Source of the DNA: Pyrenopolyporus hunteri
Lineage: Eukaryota > Ascomycota > Sordariomycetes > Xylariales > Hypoxylaceae
Direction of reading: 5' to 3'
NCBI GenBank assembly: GCA_902806595.1
Contig: CADCXC010000004.1
Location: 2,666,001 to 2,730,000 of the forward strand
Length of the DNA stretch: 64,000 bases
Position 1 is the stretch's first letter. Every line of letters starts with the position of its first letter. The position numbers and the translations under genes are program-made. Below are positions 1 to 10,642 of this stretch, in pieces. The notes beneath the pieces were generated by a model. That model had not been told where the DNA came from. It saw only the letters and a program-made list of their open reading frames with translations, and did no database searches.

Positions 1-426
1 TATCATGAATGGATTGTTATACACAGCTTCCCACCAGCCTGTCTCGGTAGGTGTGAGGTAAAGCCATGTGTTCCGGCTTTTAGGCTTTACCATGGCATCG
101 AACGCATTGATCATCGCAACCCGAGCGCTAACATTCTGTATGTCGCAATATCCGATTAGGTTCAAGCTGTCTAAACTTCCGTGGGCGTCCACGTAGTTAT
201 GCTTGAGGATGTTGCGAGCTTTTGTCGTCGGAACAACCAGCGCGGTTTCAATATGGAGGCAGACGTAGGTGCCGAGTACCGTAGCGAAAAGGGATACTAT
301 TCTCGTGCCATTCTCGGTTATCTCCCGAGTTTCCCAGCTTGTAGAATTATCGATGGGAAAGTAGTCGAGTAAAAGTTGCCTTTCATCTGCAGAGAGGCTC
401 TTTGGATGAATTTCGAGTGATGCCAT
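1..426 (-). CDS. Unrecognised protein, 5' part only (runs off the left edge)
   Basis: Reading the minus strand from an ATG at 426-424 gives 142 codons without a stop up to the window edge. The protein starts MASLEIHPKSLSADERQLLL, and the part in view shows no membrane segment or signal peptide. It contains many Trp, Tyr and Asp residues in a folded-protein pattern (for example SWETREITENGTR and NTWLYLTPTETGWWEAVYNN). I do not recognise the family. The 3' end, and any further exons, lie outside the window. An open frame of this length is unlikely by chance, and the codon mix resembles the other genes here. An in-frame upstream start was not looked for in detail. Confidence 0.6.
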   Translation of the reverse strand, partial: MASLEIHPKSLSADERQLLLDYFPIDNSTSWETREITENGTRIVSLFATVLGTYVCLHIETALVVPTTKARNILKHNYVDAHGSLDSLNLIGYCDIQNVSARVAMINAFDAMVKPKSRNTWLYLTPTETGWWEAVYNNPFMI

Positions 427-1333
427 GACGTTTGGTGCTATTTAGTGATTGGAATGCTCCAGCTGGATACCCGGGGAGAGTATCGCTTGTTGATAAAAAG
501 GGTTCTATATTGGGGATAAGACATAAATATCAGCTGGGTATGAACCACATTCATTTACCTACTAGGTACCTAGGTAGGTAGGTAGGTAGGTATATGAAGT
601 TTGATGTTGCCGTGAATAGTGACGTTGAAGGTTGACAAAGAACAAATGTTTATGGGAGGAGTTACAGTCATCACTGTAACCGTACTCGTGTAGCACTTTC
701 CGTATATTCTCCAGGGAAACATAACTATAACTTGTTAATTCGGTACCTAAATTTGCAGACTTGTCTCTGGAATGCGGTTACCTAGGTAGCTACCTAACTA
801 CCTACCTACGTGGTACATGACACGAAGAGTGTTAAGCAAGCTATCACCATGCCGTCGTCTAGAGGTGAACCTCCCTATAATATTCACTTCGCAACCCCTA
901 TATCTTGAGGTAGCAGCTTATGCGATTCATTAGGCAAGTGAAAACTTTAACAGCCGAATGGCTTGTAAGGGCCTAGCAATCTTTGTATTCGACTTACTGG
1001 CACGGTTTATCGTTGATTCGATGCCTCTTCGCAGTAGGAATATTTGAGGATGTAAAGAACTGTTTTGAATAAAGGTAATTGGAATTGATTTAGCATAGGA
1101 CTTGCGATATATGTCCTTCTGAAAGTATCTGTTAATGGGGTGGGTGGTCCAAGGCTCTTTCACCATCCGAAGCCGAGGGATATTACAGTATCGTCATCTC
1201 TCGGGTTACCATTGGCTACCCGTTTAGCAAACCGATAGACACTCCCTAGATCAGTCTGAGTGAAGGTACGGCTGTTGGTACTGATTATTTCTAATACTTC
1301 CAACATGGATTGCAAAACCATTGTTTTCCATAT
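427..1333. other. Intergenic, with TAGG/CCTA repeats
   Basis: No gene seen. Two runs of the dispersed TACCTAGGTAGG-type repeat lie at about 560-593 (a short TAGG tandem) and 780-812. The segment just upstream of 426 would hold the promoter of the left-edge gene. Confidence 0.5.
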
Positions 1334-1950
1334 TCAATAACTATGTCCTGTCTGCGGAAGCTGTTTCTCTTTCTGGCTCATGGTCACCAAAACTTCGAGA
1401 TGGACCGAATCAAAACATTGCGTCCTTTTCCCTGGGAAGTGATCTGTATAATAATGTTCTGTTTGCTTCCTTTTAAAGCGGGAACTATCATCCCACCAGA
1501 CCACGGTGCCACGAAACTGCTTTTGGTCTTCGCCAGAGTCTCGCGTGGAGCCCATGAAAGAGCCACCCGCAAACTGAAGCAACACCGTCTCTTTTTAGGA
1601 TCCAAGAAACAGATTGCCCGTTTTATGTACAATCTGACGACACTGCGCCCACCGAAAACCACTCTATCGCCTGCCTTTGGCGATATCAGCCAGCTGTTTA
1701 TCGGAGGCCATTGCCTCTTCAATGCCGGGGAAGAAGTATTCAAGCTGTTCAGCTACGTTCGCCACTCTCTACATAGCCTGTCTGTAGGCTCCTTGACTGT
1801 ATTTGGCCACGGGAAGGAGAAACGGGCGGGTTTGCGACGCGCCTTTGAACAATTGGTCGGGCTCGAGGAACTTATCTGCATAAATCACGTTCTGGACTTG
1901 TTCGAGTCGCGCGGAACCGGCGAACAAGTGAGGGTTTCTGCAACCCCCTT
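1334..1950 (-). pseudogene. Possible decayed reading frame
   Basis: On the minus strand one frame reads as plausible protein for about 200 codons but is cut by three stops: TAG after the text AYRQAM, TAG after IAKGRR, and TAA after NLFLGS. Blocks such as YADKFLEPDQLFKGASQTR, EQLEYFFPGIEEAMASDKQ and FAGGSFMGSTRDSGEDQKQ look like real protein. I do not recognise the family. The opposite strand is also open for 214 codons (1310-1954), so an alternative is a plus-strand gene with this as its shadow. Both readings are weak. Mutational decay, for example repeat-induced point mutation, would fit stops of this kind but is not shown. Confidence 0.25.
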
Positions 1951-4540
1951 ATGACCAAACCTCAAGCGTCTTGCGGTAAAAGGGTATACGATGCCCGTGG
2001 ACTATGATATCTCTTGGTTATTTGCGCACTCGGATAATCATATAGTGCTCATAAGGGCTTGGGAGTTTAAGAACATCCGGATCTTGCCACGAAACAAAGC
2101 TATTTGTCGACGACTGCCCGAAGGGCCCATCACGGTTGTATTAACGGAGTTTGACGATACTTGGGCACGGCTCTTACGATTGAAAGCTATCGAGATTAAA
2201 TTGGATGACGATGAGGATAAATTACGCATCATAGAATACGTACCTGTCCGACGACCTGGGCTTGAGGGGTGTCGTATCGGTGACTCTCATTTTAATACTG
2301 TTTTGAACGGAGAGGTTTGGGACTTGGGCGCTGGCAACGTCTGATCTGGAAGGTTCCAGGGTAGAGGAATGCATTGCGGACGAAATACCTCGTGAACGAG
2401 ATGTCTTGCCGATGGTTTTGGGGGGCGAGATTCACGAGTTAGAAAATTGTCAGCGTCGTCTTATTAGGAGATAGCGGCGTTCAGCATGTACAATCAGATT
2501 GCTTCTGTGCCTAGGCTTGGGTTCTCTTAACGCCATCGCCGTTACGGTTAAGTTTATATTGCGCATCGTGTCTTCCTTAAACGACCTGAACCCTTCACAA
2601 GCAACCAACCAGTGCAGGTACGTTCTATATAACATGCTTAGCTCCATCCGTGTTGAGTGTCTTAGGTACCTACCTATCCGCTACTCCGGGACGGGGTCTC
2701 TTTCGGCTTTGCGGGGGAGGGAAGTTCTTGACAAGCTGACTCGGCGAGGAGTTGTCCTAGATTTGCATGGGGAACCCCACATGAGACAAAAACCCCGCGT
2801 GGAAGACGCCGATGGCGTGGAATCGCGATCTTGGTTAAGGTCAAGGGGCAAGGGTTACGTTACGCCCAAAACCCTAGGATGCCCTGAAAGTTACGTATGT
2901 AGGTAACGTCGAGGATTTTCATTAAGGGTACTCGTACCTGGAATGTCCTAATTTCGTGTACGAGGTGCTCCAAGAAGTCTACGGAGAGATAGGGACATAG
3001 GAGAACCCCCACGTTTCCCCTCACGAATTGCTTGGTTCAGTATTATGTGTTAACCTTAGTGGTAAATAAATCTAGCTGGCTAATTGCCGGCCGTAGTAGA
3101 CAGTCCACATCCTCACAAGAATAATAACCGGTTAGAGGGTGTCATAGACACGTGGGAAAACGGGGCGGGTGATATTGGGTGGTAAAGCTGGAAGAATATG
3201 TTGGTGTCCGCGTTGATGGTGGATGGTGGGTTGGTGAGAGAGAGGGAGAGAGACAGGAAAGGGGTTCGACTGGTTGACGGCCAGGCACCAGAATTCTGGG
3301 TTGCATGCGATGTAACGGTAAAGAGTACGACGCTGTCAAATTTTGTCTTATCTGATTTCCCTTTTTTTTTATTGCGGATATTATTAGGTAGATAGTAAAG
3401 GAGTTTTATGCCTTGCCGTTCTATCTCCGCCAGCGCTTACACGAATCGTTGGGCAATTGAGGTTGTATAAAGTGAAAGAATAGGTAACTTCTGGAGGTTT
3501 TGGTACCCCTAAGATTGTTTTACGTACCCCCTAGATTTGTACCGAGGTAGGTCCTAGGGTCATACCGAGATTTCCGCCAACGCTGCCCACCTGCGGTTTG
3601 CGGAGGATCTTTCGGCGGGCTCGGCGTTTGCGGGTACCTTGAAGATACCGTTTACCGCTGGCCTTAGGACTCTTTGCCTGCCATCAGTAGGTACCTGATT
3701 GAGCCTAACCTTAGGTGCAAACGCCTCATGTAGGCATTGCAAGTACGTGCATCCGCCCCATCAAGGTAGGTACATGTACCTGTAGACATGTACCTGTAGC
3801 CCACTTAACGCAGAGGTTAGGAAGTACCTACGTACTTGTATTTGATTTCTCGTCTGATCTTCGACTTGTATTATTTTATTTCAGTATTTTTTTTTCTTTC
3901 CTCTTTTGCTGCTACTCCAGCATGTAATCCAATTGCAATCGTATAACACTGCTTCTTTCTGTCAGCATGGCCTTTTTTATATGCTACTCTTAAAAGGAAA
4001 CATCTTGGATTGCAGAGTTGGCATACGTGGACGGCATATCTTTGTTGTTGCTCGCGTTATCCGCCTCTGTTATACGCTTTGCGTCGTATCGTGCATACAA
4101 CCACCAAGTCGTTGATAATTCATCGCCCCCGGTTTCCGAGCCACGAACACTTGCAGCCATTACCCCTGCTCGTAAATCTCTCCCGTGCTTCTTGTTGCTG
4201 CATGGTTGCATTGGCTCCCAATACCAGCCATCATCCCTGCAATCTCTTTCCGCTTTACTAAAAATTCCTACCGAAACTCTTTCTATCGAATTCATCCTCA
4301 TCTTCACGTCTGACCTGATCTCCAATATTTTCTTAGCCTTTGGCTATGACTTCAGTCCCATTTACTAAACCCCGCAAGCAACCTTTCGACAGGTTACCTA
4401 TCCCTATCTACCATCCTCCATTGATAGACTGTCGTGACGGGAGGACACGGCGCCGCAGGGTTAGAACGTAATAATCCGCAAAGGCTCGAGCTGTTGTAAA
4501 GGCACGAAGAGGCGGGAAACCGAATTGGAGAGACGCGACT
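1951..4540. other. Intergenic and leader of the protease gene
   Basis: No supported gene. Short open frames at 1991-2344, 2499-2906 and 4018-4368 have no recognisable features. GGTACC/CCTA repeat units occur near 2665 and between 3750 and 3835. A pyrimidine-rich stretch at about 3840-3910 and a further CT-rich stretch up to 4430 are typical of fungal promoters and 5' leaders, and probably serve the gene starting at 4541. Confidence 0.5.
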
Positions 4541-6478
4541 ATGCCCGAGAAACCGCTCACCGTTGCCACCTACGCGGCCGGCGCTTCTCTTGCTGCCATC
4601 ACCCTATTCTACGTCTTCGCTCCCAATTACTTTTTAGATAGCGACTCCAGCACGACGCGCAAGAAGGGCGCTGTGGGTCTTTCGAACCCGGCAAACGATT
4701 GCTTCATCAACTCCGTCCTCCAAGCCCTCGCTGGGCTTACCGACCTTCGAATATACTTGATCCGAGAAACGCATCGAAGGAACATAGACGAGCCGTGGGT
4801 CTATCAAGAGGTGGTGCAAGATCCCGCGAACAGAAATAGGCCCGAATGGAAAACACTGGGTCTACAAGCTGGCATCGTCACTAGGGGACTCAAGGATATC
4901 CTCGACGCCTTGAACGAGCGCCCTATCTACAGGAAGACCATCTCCGCCGGCCCTTTCATCAGGGTTCTCGAGACCGCCTTCAAACAACGCATTAGCAGGC
5001 AGCAACAGGACGCGCAAGAGTTTCTACAGGTAGTGGCCGAGCGGTTGTGTGATGAGTACCATGCGGGAACGAGGGCTCGGCAAGCCGCGAGGAGGAAGGC
5101 TGTTGCTGAAACGTCGACTAATAATACCGAGCCGGTAGATGGAGACGCAGTCGAGGAACGCCTGGCGAAGCTAGCCATTGACGGGGACGGAAGCGTCGAT
5201 ACAAGTGAACCAAGTGAAGGGGTGCTCGGAACCGAGGCGGAAGTGCTCCCTCCTAGAAATGAAGAGGACGGGTTTCCTATGGAGGGTATGTACGAAACCC
5301 TAATCGAGTGCCAGAAATGCGGATTCAAAACGAAACCGACGGAGAACACATTCTGCACTCTGACGTTGAACGTACCGCAATCAAGCTCAACATCGCTTAA
5401 CACTTGTCTGGATGGCTTCTTTAAGACCGAGTACATAGATGACTTCAAGTGCGAAAAATGTCGTCTCATGAGCGCGAAAGCTTTGTTGGAGACGCAACTG
5501 TCCCGGTCCGGGTCCGAAAGTTCCAGGTCAAGCACGCAAGAAGCAATCGCCAAATTGCAATATGCCATCGACACAGATCCTGAGCACCCCCCGCCAGACG
5601 TTGAATTACCACCTATGCGAGACGCACCCACGTGCAGAATCGCAAAGCACACACGGCTGACCCGCTTTCCCAAGATCATGGCCATCCATCTTTCTAGATC
5701 TATATTCAACAGCACCTCCCAAAAGAACTCAGCTAAGGTTTCATTCCCCGAACAGCTGCTAATAGGCGGCCTCCTAAACCGCAAAAGTTATAAATTACTC
5801 GCAACCGTCATGCATAAAGGTAGCCATCACAGCGGACACTACGAGTCCTTTCGCCGGCAGAACGTCTCTCTTCCGTTTTCCACGCCGAACGCGTTCCAAC
5901 CTTCTGGTATCTTCGCTAAGTCGGCTACGCCGAGTCCGGCTTCGACTCCTCGCGTCGTTGCGATGCAAAAATCAGATGAACACAGTCCCGTAGCTTCCAC
6001 TCCGGACCTAGGACTGTCTTCATCGGGAAGCAACTCGCCAAACCTTTCGGTTGACGCTCTACCTCGACCCTCATCAGATTCGATACCTCGTTCTTCGGGG
6101 ACCCCTAATAATGGACGGTCGTCCCGTCGGAGCTTGAACTTCTCGTCAATAAAGGATCGCGACACGGATACCATCAGCCTTAAATCGGTTGCGGCATCCG
6201 CCCGATCTACCATGTCTAAGATATCTCATTCGGCCAGGAATAGTCGACCGGGCAGCCCATCCGGTAAGACGCCGGTTGCACCATCCACGGCGAACGGTAA
6301 GCCGGTTGGATCCAAGACAAACGGGGCCAAGCCAAAGCGACGGAAGCAGAACGACCGATGGTGGCGGATTAGCGACGACAAGATCAAGGAAGCCAAGACG
6401 AGCGAGATGCTAGGGATGCAGCGGGAGGTCTATTTGCTCTTTTACGAACTAGAGCGCCAGGGTCCGGCGGAATCATAG
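4541..6478 (+). CDS. Ubiquitin-specific protease, membrane anchored (Ubp16/USP30-like)
   Basis: A 645-residue single-exon cysteine protease that removes ubiquitin from proteins. Residues about 8-30 form a hydrophobic anchor (VATYAAGASLAAITLFYVF), as in yeast Ubp16 and animal USP30 of the mitochondrial outer membrane; placing it there is inference. The Cys box starts at about 46 (GLSNPANDCFINSVLQ, nucleophile Cys54). Two CxxC pairs (CQKC near 257, CEKC near 304) form the usual zinc site. The His box is GSHHSGHYESF (near 425-435) and the final box is WWRISDDKI (near 606), followed by VYLLFYELE, the normal end of the fold. A low-complexity Ser/Pro-rich insert of about 160 residues sits between the last two boxes. 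The Cys box has Ala-Asn-Asp-Cys instead of the usual Gly-Asn-Thr-Cys. The start has no upstream in-frame rival. Confidence 0.88.
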   Translation: MPEKPLTVATYAAGASLAAITLFYVFAPNYFLDSDSSTTRKKGAVGLSNPANDCFINSVLQALAGLTDLRIYLIRETHRRNIDEPWVYQEVVQDPANRNRPEWKTLGLQAGIVTRGLKDILDALNERPIYRKTISAGPFIRVLETAFKQRISRQQQDAQEFLQVVAERLCDEYHAGTRARQAARRKAVAETSTNNTEPVDGDAVEERLAKLAIDGDGSVDTSEPSEGVLGTEAEVLPPRNEEDGFPMEGMYETLIECQKCGFKTKPTENTFCTLTLNVPQSSSTSLNTCLDGFFKTEYIDDFKCEKCRLMSAKALLETQLSRSGSESSRSSTQEAIAKLQYAIDTDPEHPPPDVELPPMRDAPTCRIAKHTRLTRFPKIMAIHLSRSIFNSTSQKNSAKVSFPEQLLIGGLLNRKSYKLLATVMHKGSHHSGHYESFRRQNVSLPFSTPNAFQPSGIFAKSATPSPASTPRVVAMQKSDEHSPVASTPDLGLSSSGSNSPNLSVDALPRPSSDSIPRSSGTPNNGRSSRRSLNFSSIKDRDTDTISLKSVAASARSTMSKISHSARNSRPGSPSGKTPVAPSTANGKPVGSKTNGAKPKRRKQNDRWWRISDDKIKEAKTSEMLGMQREVYLLFYELERQGPAES

Positions 6479-6505
6479 GACGATCTACATCGGCTCTTGG
6501 AAGAC

Positions 6506-6835
6506 ATGATACAAGCAGTATCCTATAACCCAGCGCAAGACGAGCGGGAAGACCCATACTTCAAGCTCCGGGCCAAGCAAGGAATTGTTGGCCGGGTCGA
6601 GGTAGCAGTCTTGAGGTTCGGGTTGCGAATGGGCAAAATTCGCCGGAAGCTAGGAGGGATTATCAAACACGCGTGGGATAGCTATATGGGCTATTCTAGC
6701 GCCGAGGATCTCGAATCTAGTTTCGAGAAGTATTATCAACGGAGACAACTTACGGAAAATGAGAACCCTATACATTGGGAATACGCGAATACAGAGACGA
6801 CGGCACAAAAAGGAATCTTCGATTCATCATGGTGA
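6506..6835 (+). CDS. Open frame directly behind, and in frame with, the protease stop
   Basis: After the protease TAG (6476-6478) the same frame stays open for a further 119 codons to 6835. The first ATG in it is at 6506. The peptide is rich in charged residues and helix formers (DPYFKLRAKQGIVGRVEV, RFGLRMGKIRRKLGGIIKH) and ends in DSSW. I do not recognise it. It could be a C-terminal extension of the protease reached by stop readthrough, a tail cut off by a recent nonsense change or sequence error, or a separate small gene. An intron removing the TAG is unlikely: the only nearby GT-AG pairs would delete the conserved end of the protease fold or be 17 bases long. Confidence 0.45.
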   Translation: MIQAVSYNPAQDEREDPYFKLRAKQGIVGRVEVAVLRFGLRMGKIRRKLGGIIKHAWDSYMGYSSAEDLESSFEKYYQRRQLTENENPIHWEYANTETTAQKGIFDSSW

Positions 6836-7414
6836 TTAGTGGTCAAAGACACTCGCGAACAAACAAGAAGCAAACCCGAGTTCCCTTCTGATACATCCCT
6901 TGAGTACGGATTGCATGAAAAAAAAAAAGGAGTCAAGGGCGGCGTTGGCGGCGCATTCATGGACGAGGATTTTGATGCATTTTCTGGTCCAGTGGCATAT
7001 TAAGAAAGGGACCTATCATCCCAAAAGCTGTTCGATCGCTATGTGGGAAGGACATCGACATGGTTACGTTTACGTTGGTTTAGACACAGTCAAGAGCAAT
7101 CGTAGGGAAAGCGAACGCCCGATGTCACATGTGGGCGGTGTATGAAAATATGCGATCAGACGTCTTTTTACCAGCGACGTAGGATAAAGCGGTTTATACC
7201 CGACAAGCTAAAGAATTAAAAGAAATATCAATCGTAAGTCGTCGTGTGCAGTGATGCGGCAGTCGTCGGGAAGAACTAATGTTTCCCATAAGCTGCAAAT
7301 ACCGCGAGCCATGTTATATATGTGGTACCACGATCCGCTAGAATTTCTTGGCCATACCCGAGTAATATGACTTGTCGACGTTACCTTCGCATTCGACTTC
7401 ATGGCTCTCCACCG
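6836..7414. other. Convergent intergenic gap
   Basis: Shared 3' region between the plus-strand protease and the minus-strand dehydrogenase. It holds a short A-run near 6917. No gene seen. Confidence 0.5.
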
Positions 7415-9445
7415 TTAGTACTGTCCCTCCAGGGTCAACGTCCCAGTTTTCGTGATGAGGTACTCGTTTATAGCGACGTCCTTGCCAGACTCTTTCCCAA
7501 ACCCCGAGTCCTTGATCCCGCCAAACGGCGATTCAGCGGCCGACGAATTTCCTAGATGGTTTTAGGTATCATCAGTATTTCGTTATATATAATACGGGGC
7601 GAATTTCTGGGTGAAACTCCAGTTTACGATGGGTCAAGCACGGAAATAGGGGGCTTACCGCTGTTCATCCCGATCATGCCCGCCTCGAGGTTCTCAAACA
7701 TGCGCCACATGCGGTCGACGTTCTTGGTGAAGCAGTACGACGCCAGGCCCATCTATACGCCCACATTAGCACTTCTATGTCCCCGAAACTACTAAGGCAC
7801 GCCTATGATCGGTAACCCACGCTCGTATCGTTGGCCGCCTTCACAGCCTCCTCCTCGGTATCGAAGGGGAACAGCGCTAGGACAGGGCCGAACGTCTCCT
7901 CTTCAGCGATCCTCATCGCGCGCGACGCGTTCGCGATGACCGTCGGCTCGAAGAAGTACCCGTTATTCAACGCCATGCGGTTCCCGCCCGTCAGGACGGT
8001 GCCGCCGTGCTTCTTCGCGTCCTCAACCTGCTCGGCGACCTTGTCGAGGCCGCTGGGCACCGTCAGGGGCCCCATCGTGGTGTCCTTGTCGAGCCCGTGG
8101 CCGACCCGGATCCGCCGCGTCTTCTCCGCCAGCAGGCGCGCGAACTCGTCGTAGATGCCCCGCTGCACGTACACCCGGTTCGCGGTGATGCAGGCTTGGC
8201 CCGCGTGCCGGAATTTCAGCGGGATTAATGCTGGGGAAGGCTTTGTGTCAGCTTATGTAGGCATCTATCTAGTATTGGTGTGCTCGGATGGGAAGTCTAG
8301 GGATCAGTACCGTCGCAGGCCTGTTCTAGATTCGCGTCGTCGAAGACGATGAATGGGCAGTTGCCGCCAAGCTCGAGAGTGAGCTTCTTGAGGCCTTCTG
8401 CGCAGTGGGCGGAAAGGATCTTTCCTACTCGGGTCTACTAGCTTATCAGCGGTTTCGGGGTTCGATTGCTACCTAGGTTCTTAGGTGGGTAGCTTGGTAG
8501 CTACGAGGTTAGACCCACAGAGCCTGTGAAAGAAACTTTCTTTACGAGAGGGTGTTTGCAAAGAGCCTCGCTGAGACTCGGGGTGTTGGCTAAAGTCGTA
8601 GGCAACACGTTGAACACACCCTTCGGATATCCAGCTTTTTCAGCTAGATATGCCAGTGTCAAGGCTGATAAAGGTGTCTCGGGCGACGGCTTTGCTACCA
8701 TCGTGCATCCTGCTGCCAGAGCAGCACTTGCTTTCCTCAAGACCATCCTAGACGTGCGTCAGGACCGAGCTCCTTCACCGAAGTAGTCATGGGCCAATAA
8801 TATCCAACTCACGCAATGGGAAAGTTCCAAGGAACCAGAGCGGCAGCAACGCCGAGTGGCTGTTTGATGGTAAAGATCCGCCTGCCGGGGGTAGCAGCGG
8901 GGAAGGTAGTCCCTTGGATCCGCTCCGCCTCACCGGCAAACCAGCGCGTGAACGAGGCCGCGTACTCGATCTCACCGTAGGCTTCAGCGAGTGGCTTGCC
9001 TGTCTCGTACACTAAAATCGTGGCTAAGTCGTCTTTGTGCTCACGAATCAGGGCATCAAATTTAGCAAGCAGGTCAGCCCGGGCACGGGGCGTGAAAGTG
9101 CGGAAGACCTGGAAGGCCGCGTGGGCTGCCTGTACGGCATTGTCGACGTCCTCTGCTGCCATATCCGGGCACGAGGCGAACTTCTGATTGGAACCAGGAT
9201 CTGTTTGTTTACGGTATAAGTATTCGAATCAATAAGCCCCTCGTGACAGAGCATTCACGAACCGATTATGTCGAATCTCTTTCCTGACTTTGCGTCGATC
9301 CATTGCCCATTGACATAAGCCTGGTCGCGGAAGAGTTCCGGATGCTTCAGATTGAGCTGTGGTCTCCTTATCAGTTCCATATTTATAGAGACTCAACCCT
9401 TTTTATATGAGGACTTACATTAGCAGATGGCTTTACTTCACCCAT
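7415..9445 (-). CDS. Succinate-semialdehyde dehydrogenase (aldehyde dehydrogenase family)
   Basis: Oxidises succinate semialdehyde to succinate with NAD(P)+, the last step of the GABA shunt. Eight exons can be joined: 9445-9419, 9356-9263, 9200-8813, 8747-8519, 8434-8311, 8230-7821, 7752-7659 and 7551-7415. They total 1503 bases and 500 residues, the family length. The product starts MGEVKPSANLNLKHPELF. It carries VPWNFPIAM, FTGSTRVGKIL, the catalytic Glu in LELGGNCPF, the nucleophile Cys in HAGQACITANR, EETFGPVL and SPFGGIKDSGFGKE. The N-terminal LFRDQAYVNGQW and the C-terminal EYLITKTGTL fit the succinate-semialdehyde class (yeast UGA2, bacterial GabD). Two donors are GTGGGT rather than GTAAGT. 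No mitochondrial leader is evident. Another aldehyde substrate cannot be excluded. Confidence 0.9.
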
Positions 9446-10642
9446 AACGACGGAAAGTAATCCCGAAGATGCAGAGTCGAGTTATTTAACTATAGCAACC
9501 TAGTTATTATGGTCGGTGATAGTAAAGCGACTGTGAAGTATATCACGACCCCGCCCGTGACATCTAAGAGGTGGATTCCTCAAAAAGTAATCGGCGCGAG
9601 AATTATGAAGACCAGGCACCCCGCACCGCGTACGACTATCCCCATCCCGAGAGTTTTCGGATATCCCCGGCAGCCAATCCTGACGCCCCCCTCTGCCGAA
9701 TCCGGTCAATAGCGTATCCAACCCCTCCCCCTCTTAGCCACTCCCGTAGGTACGGGTACCTACTTCAGCCGCTCGAGGGGTATCACATACCCAATTATAT
9801 ACGGTTTTCTACCTATTTGCATCTATAAGTAGGTACCTTATTTTATTCAGAAAACATAGATCCCAACGATCCGGTAGCGCTTAAAGAGGAACGGGAAATA
9901 ATTGCGCTGACCATCAAGTTCTTATATGGGTGCCTACCTACCTAGGTACCTACCTAAAGGTAAGCAACCTCACATCCATCAACTTAAATACTATATCTAT
10001 AAAGACCCATGGATTATACCTACCTAGAGTTAACTTATGAACTCTTATTTGCGTATAACCTCGTACCAATTTATTAACGACGGGACCACAAGTTGTACAA
10101 GATACAAAGGATAATAATAAGACTTTACATGCAAGTCTCAGAAGCGCCTCAATCACTTGTAAACTCACCTTTCCTTCCTCGAACGACGTAGGCTTTTCCG
10201 ATGTATGAATGCTTCTTCCCTAATCGGTATCAATTTCACATCACCCTCGTGATAGTTCATTCCACACCATAGCGTTAAGAGTATCCAAGTTTCGGCGATG
10301 CTCAGCCGAAGAATCAAATCCGTGGACATCTCGGTCTACGTAACCTCTTCATTGTAAATTGAGCCCCCACCTCGCCCCAAGGCGTTTTTTTCATGTTGTA
10401 CTACATTATTGAGACAGCCAAGGCTTATTAAAACCTCCGAAGCGCCGTCGTGATCAAGACTCCAGCCAATCAACAGCCTTTTTATAGCTCCGTGGTTCTA
10501 TCTGAAGGGCTGACGTATGCGTAGGATTTCACTTATCTGCTTGAATCTAATATTAATAGCCATTTGTTATATAAATCATGCCATGCACCATTATAATTCG
10601 ATGGTATCAGTCCGTATACTTATAGGTAATTTAATAGACGCA
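9446..10642. other. Divergent intergenic region with repeats
   Basis: Lies between the 5' ends of the dehydrogenase (minus) and the membrane-protein gene (plus). CCTACCTAGGTACCTACC-type repeats occur at about 9745-9765, 9825-9840 and 9930-9958. No gene seen. Confidence 0.5.

Noticed and set aside
1991..2344. 117-codon plus-strand open frame
   Set aside because: No motif, no recognised similarity and no splice partner; it adjoins a stretch that may be decayed.
2499..2906. 135-codon plus-strand open frame
   Set aside because: Overlaps a GGTACC repeat unit and has no protein-like blocks; probably chance.
4018..4368. 116-codon frame upstream of the protease
   Set aside because: Begins at a non-ATG codon, lies in the CT-rich leader and has no family resemblance.
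4927..5784. 285-codon minus-strand open frame
   Set aside because: Exact antisense shadow of the protease coding sequence.
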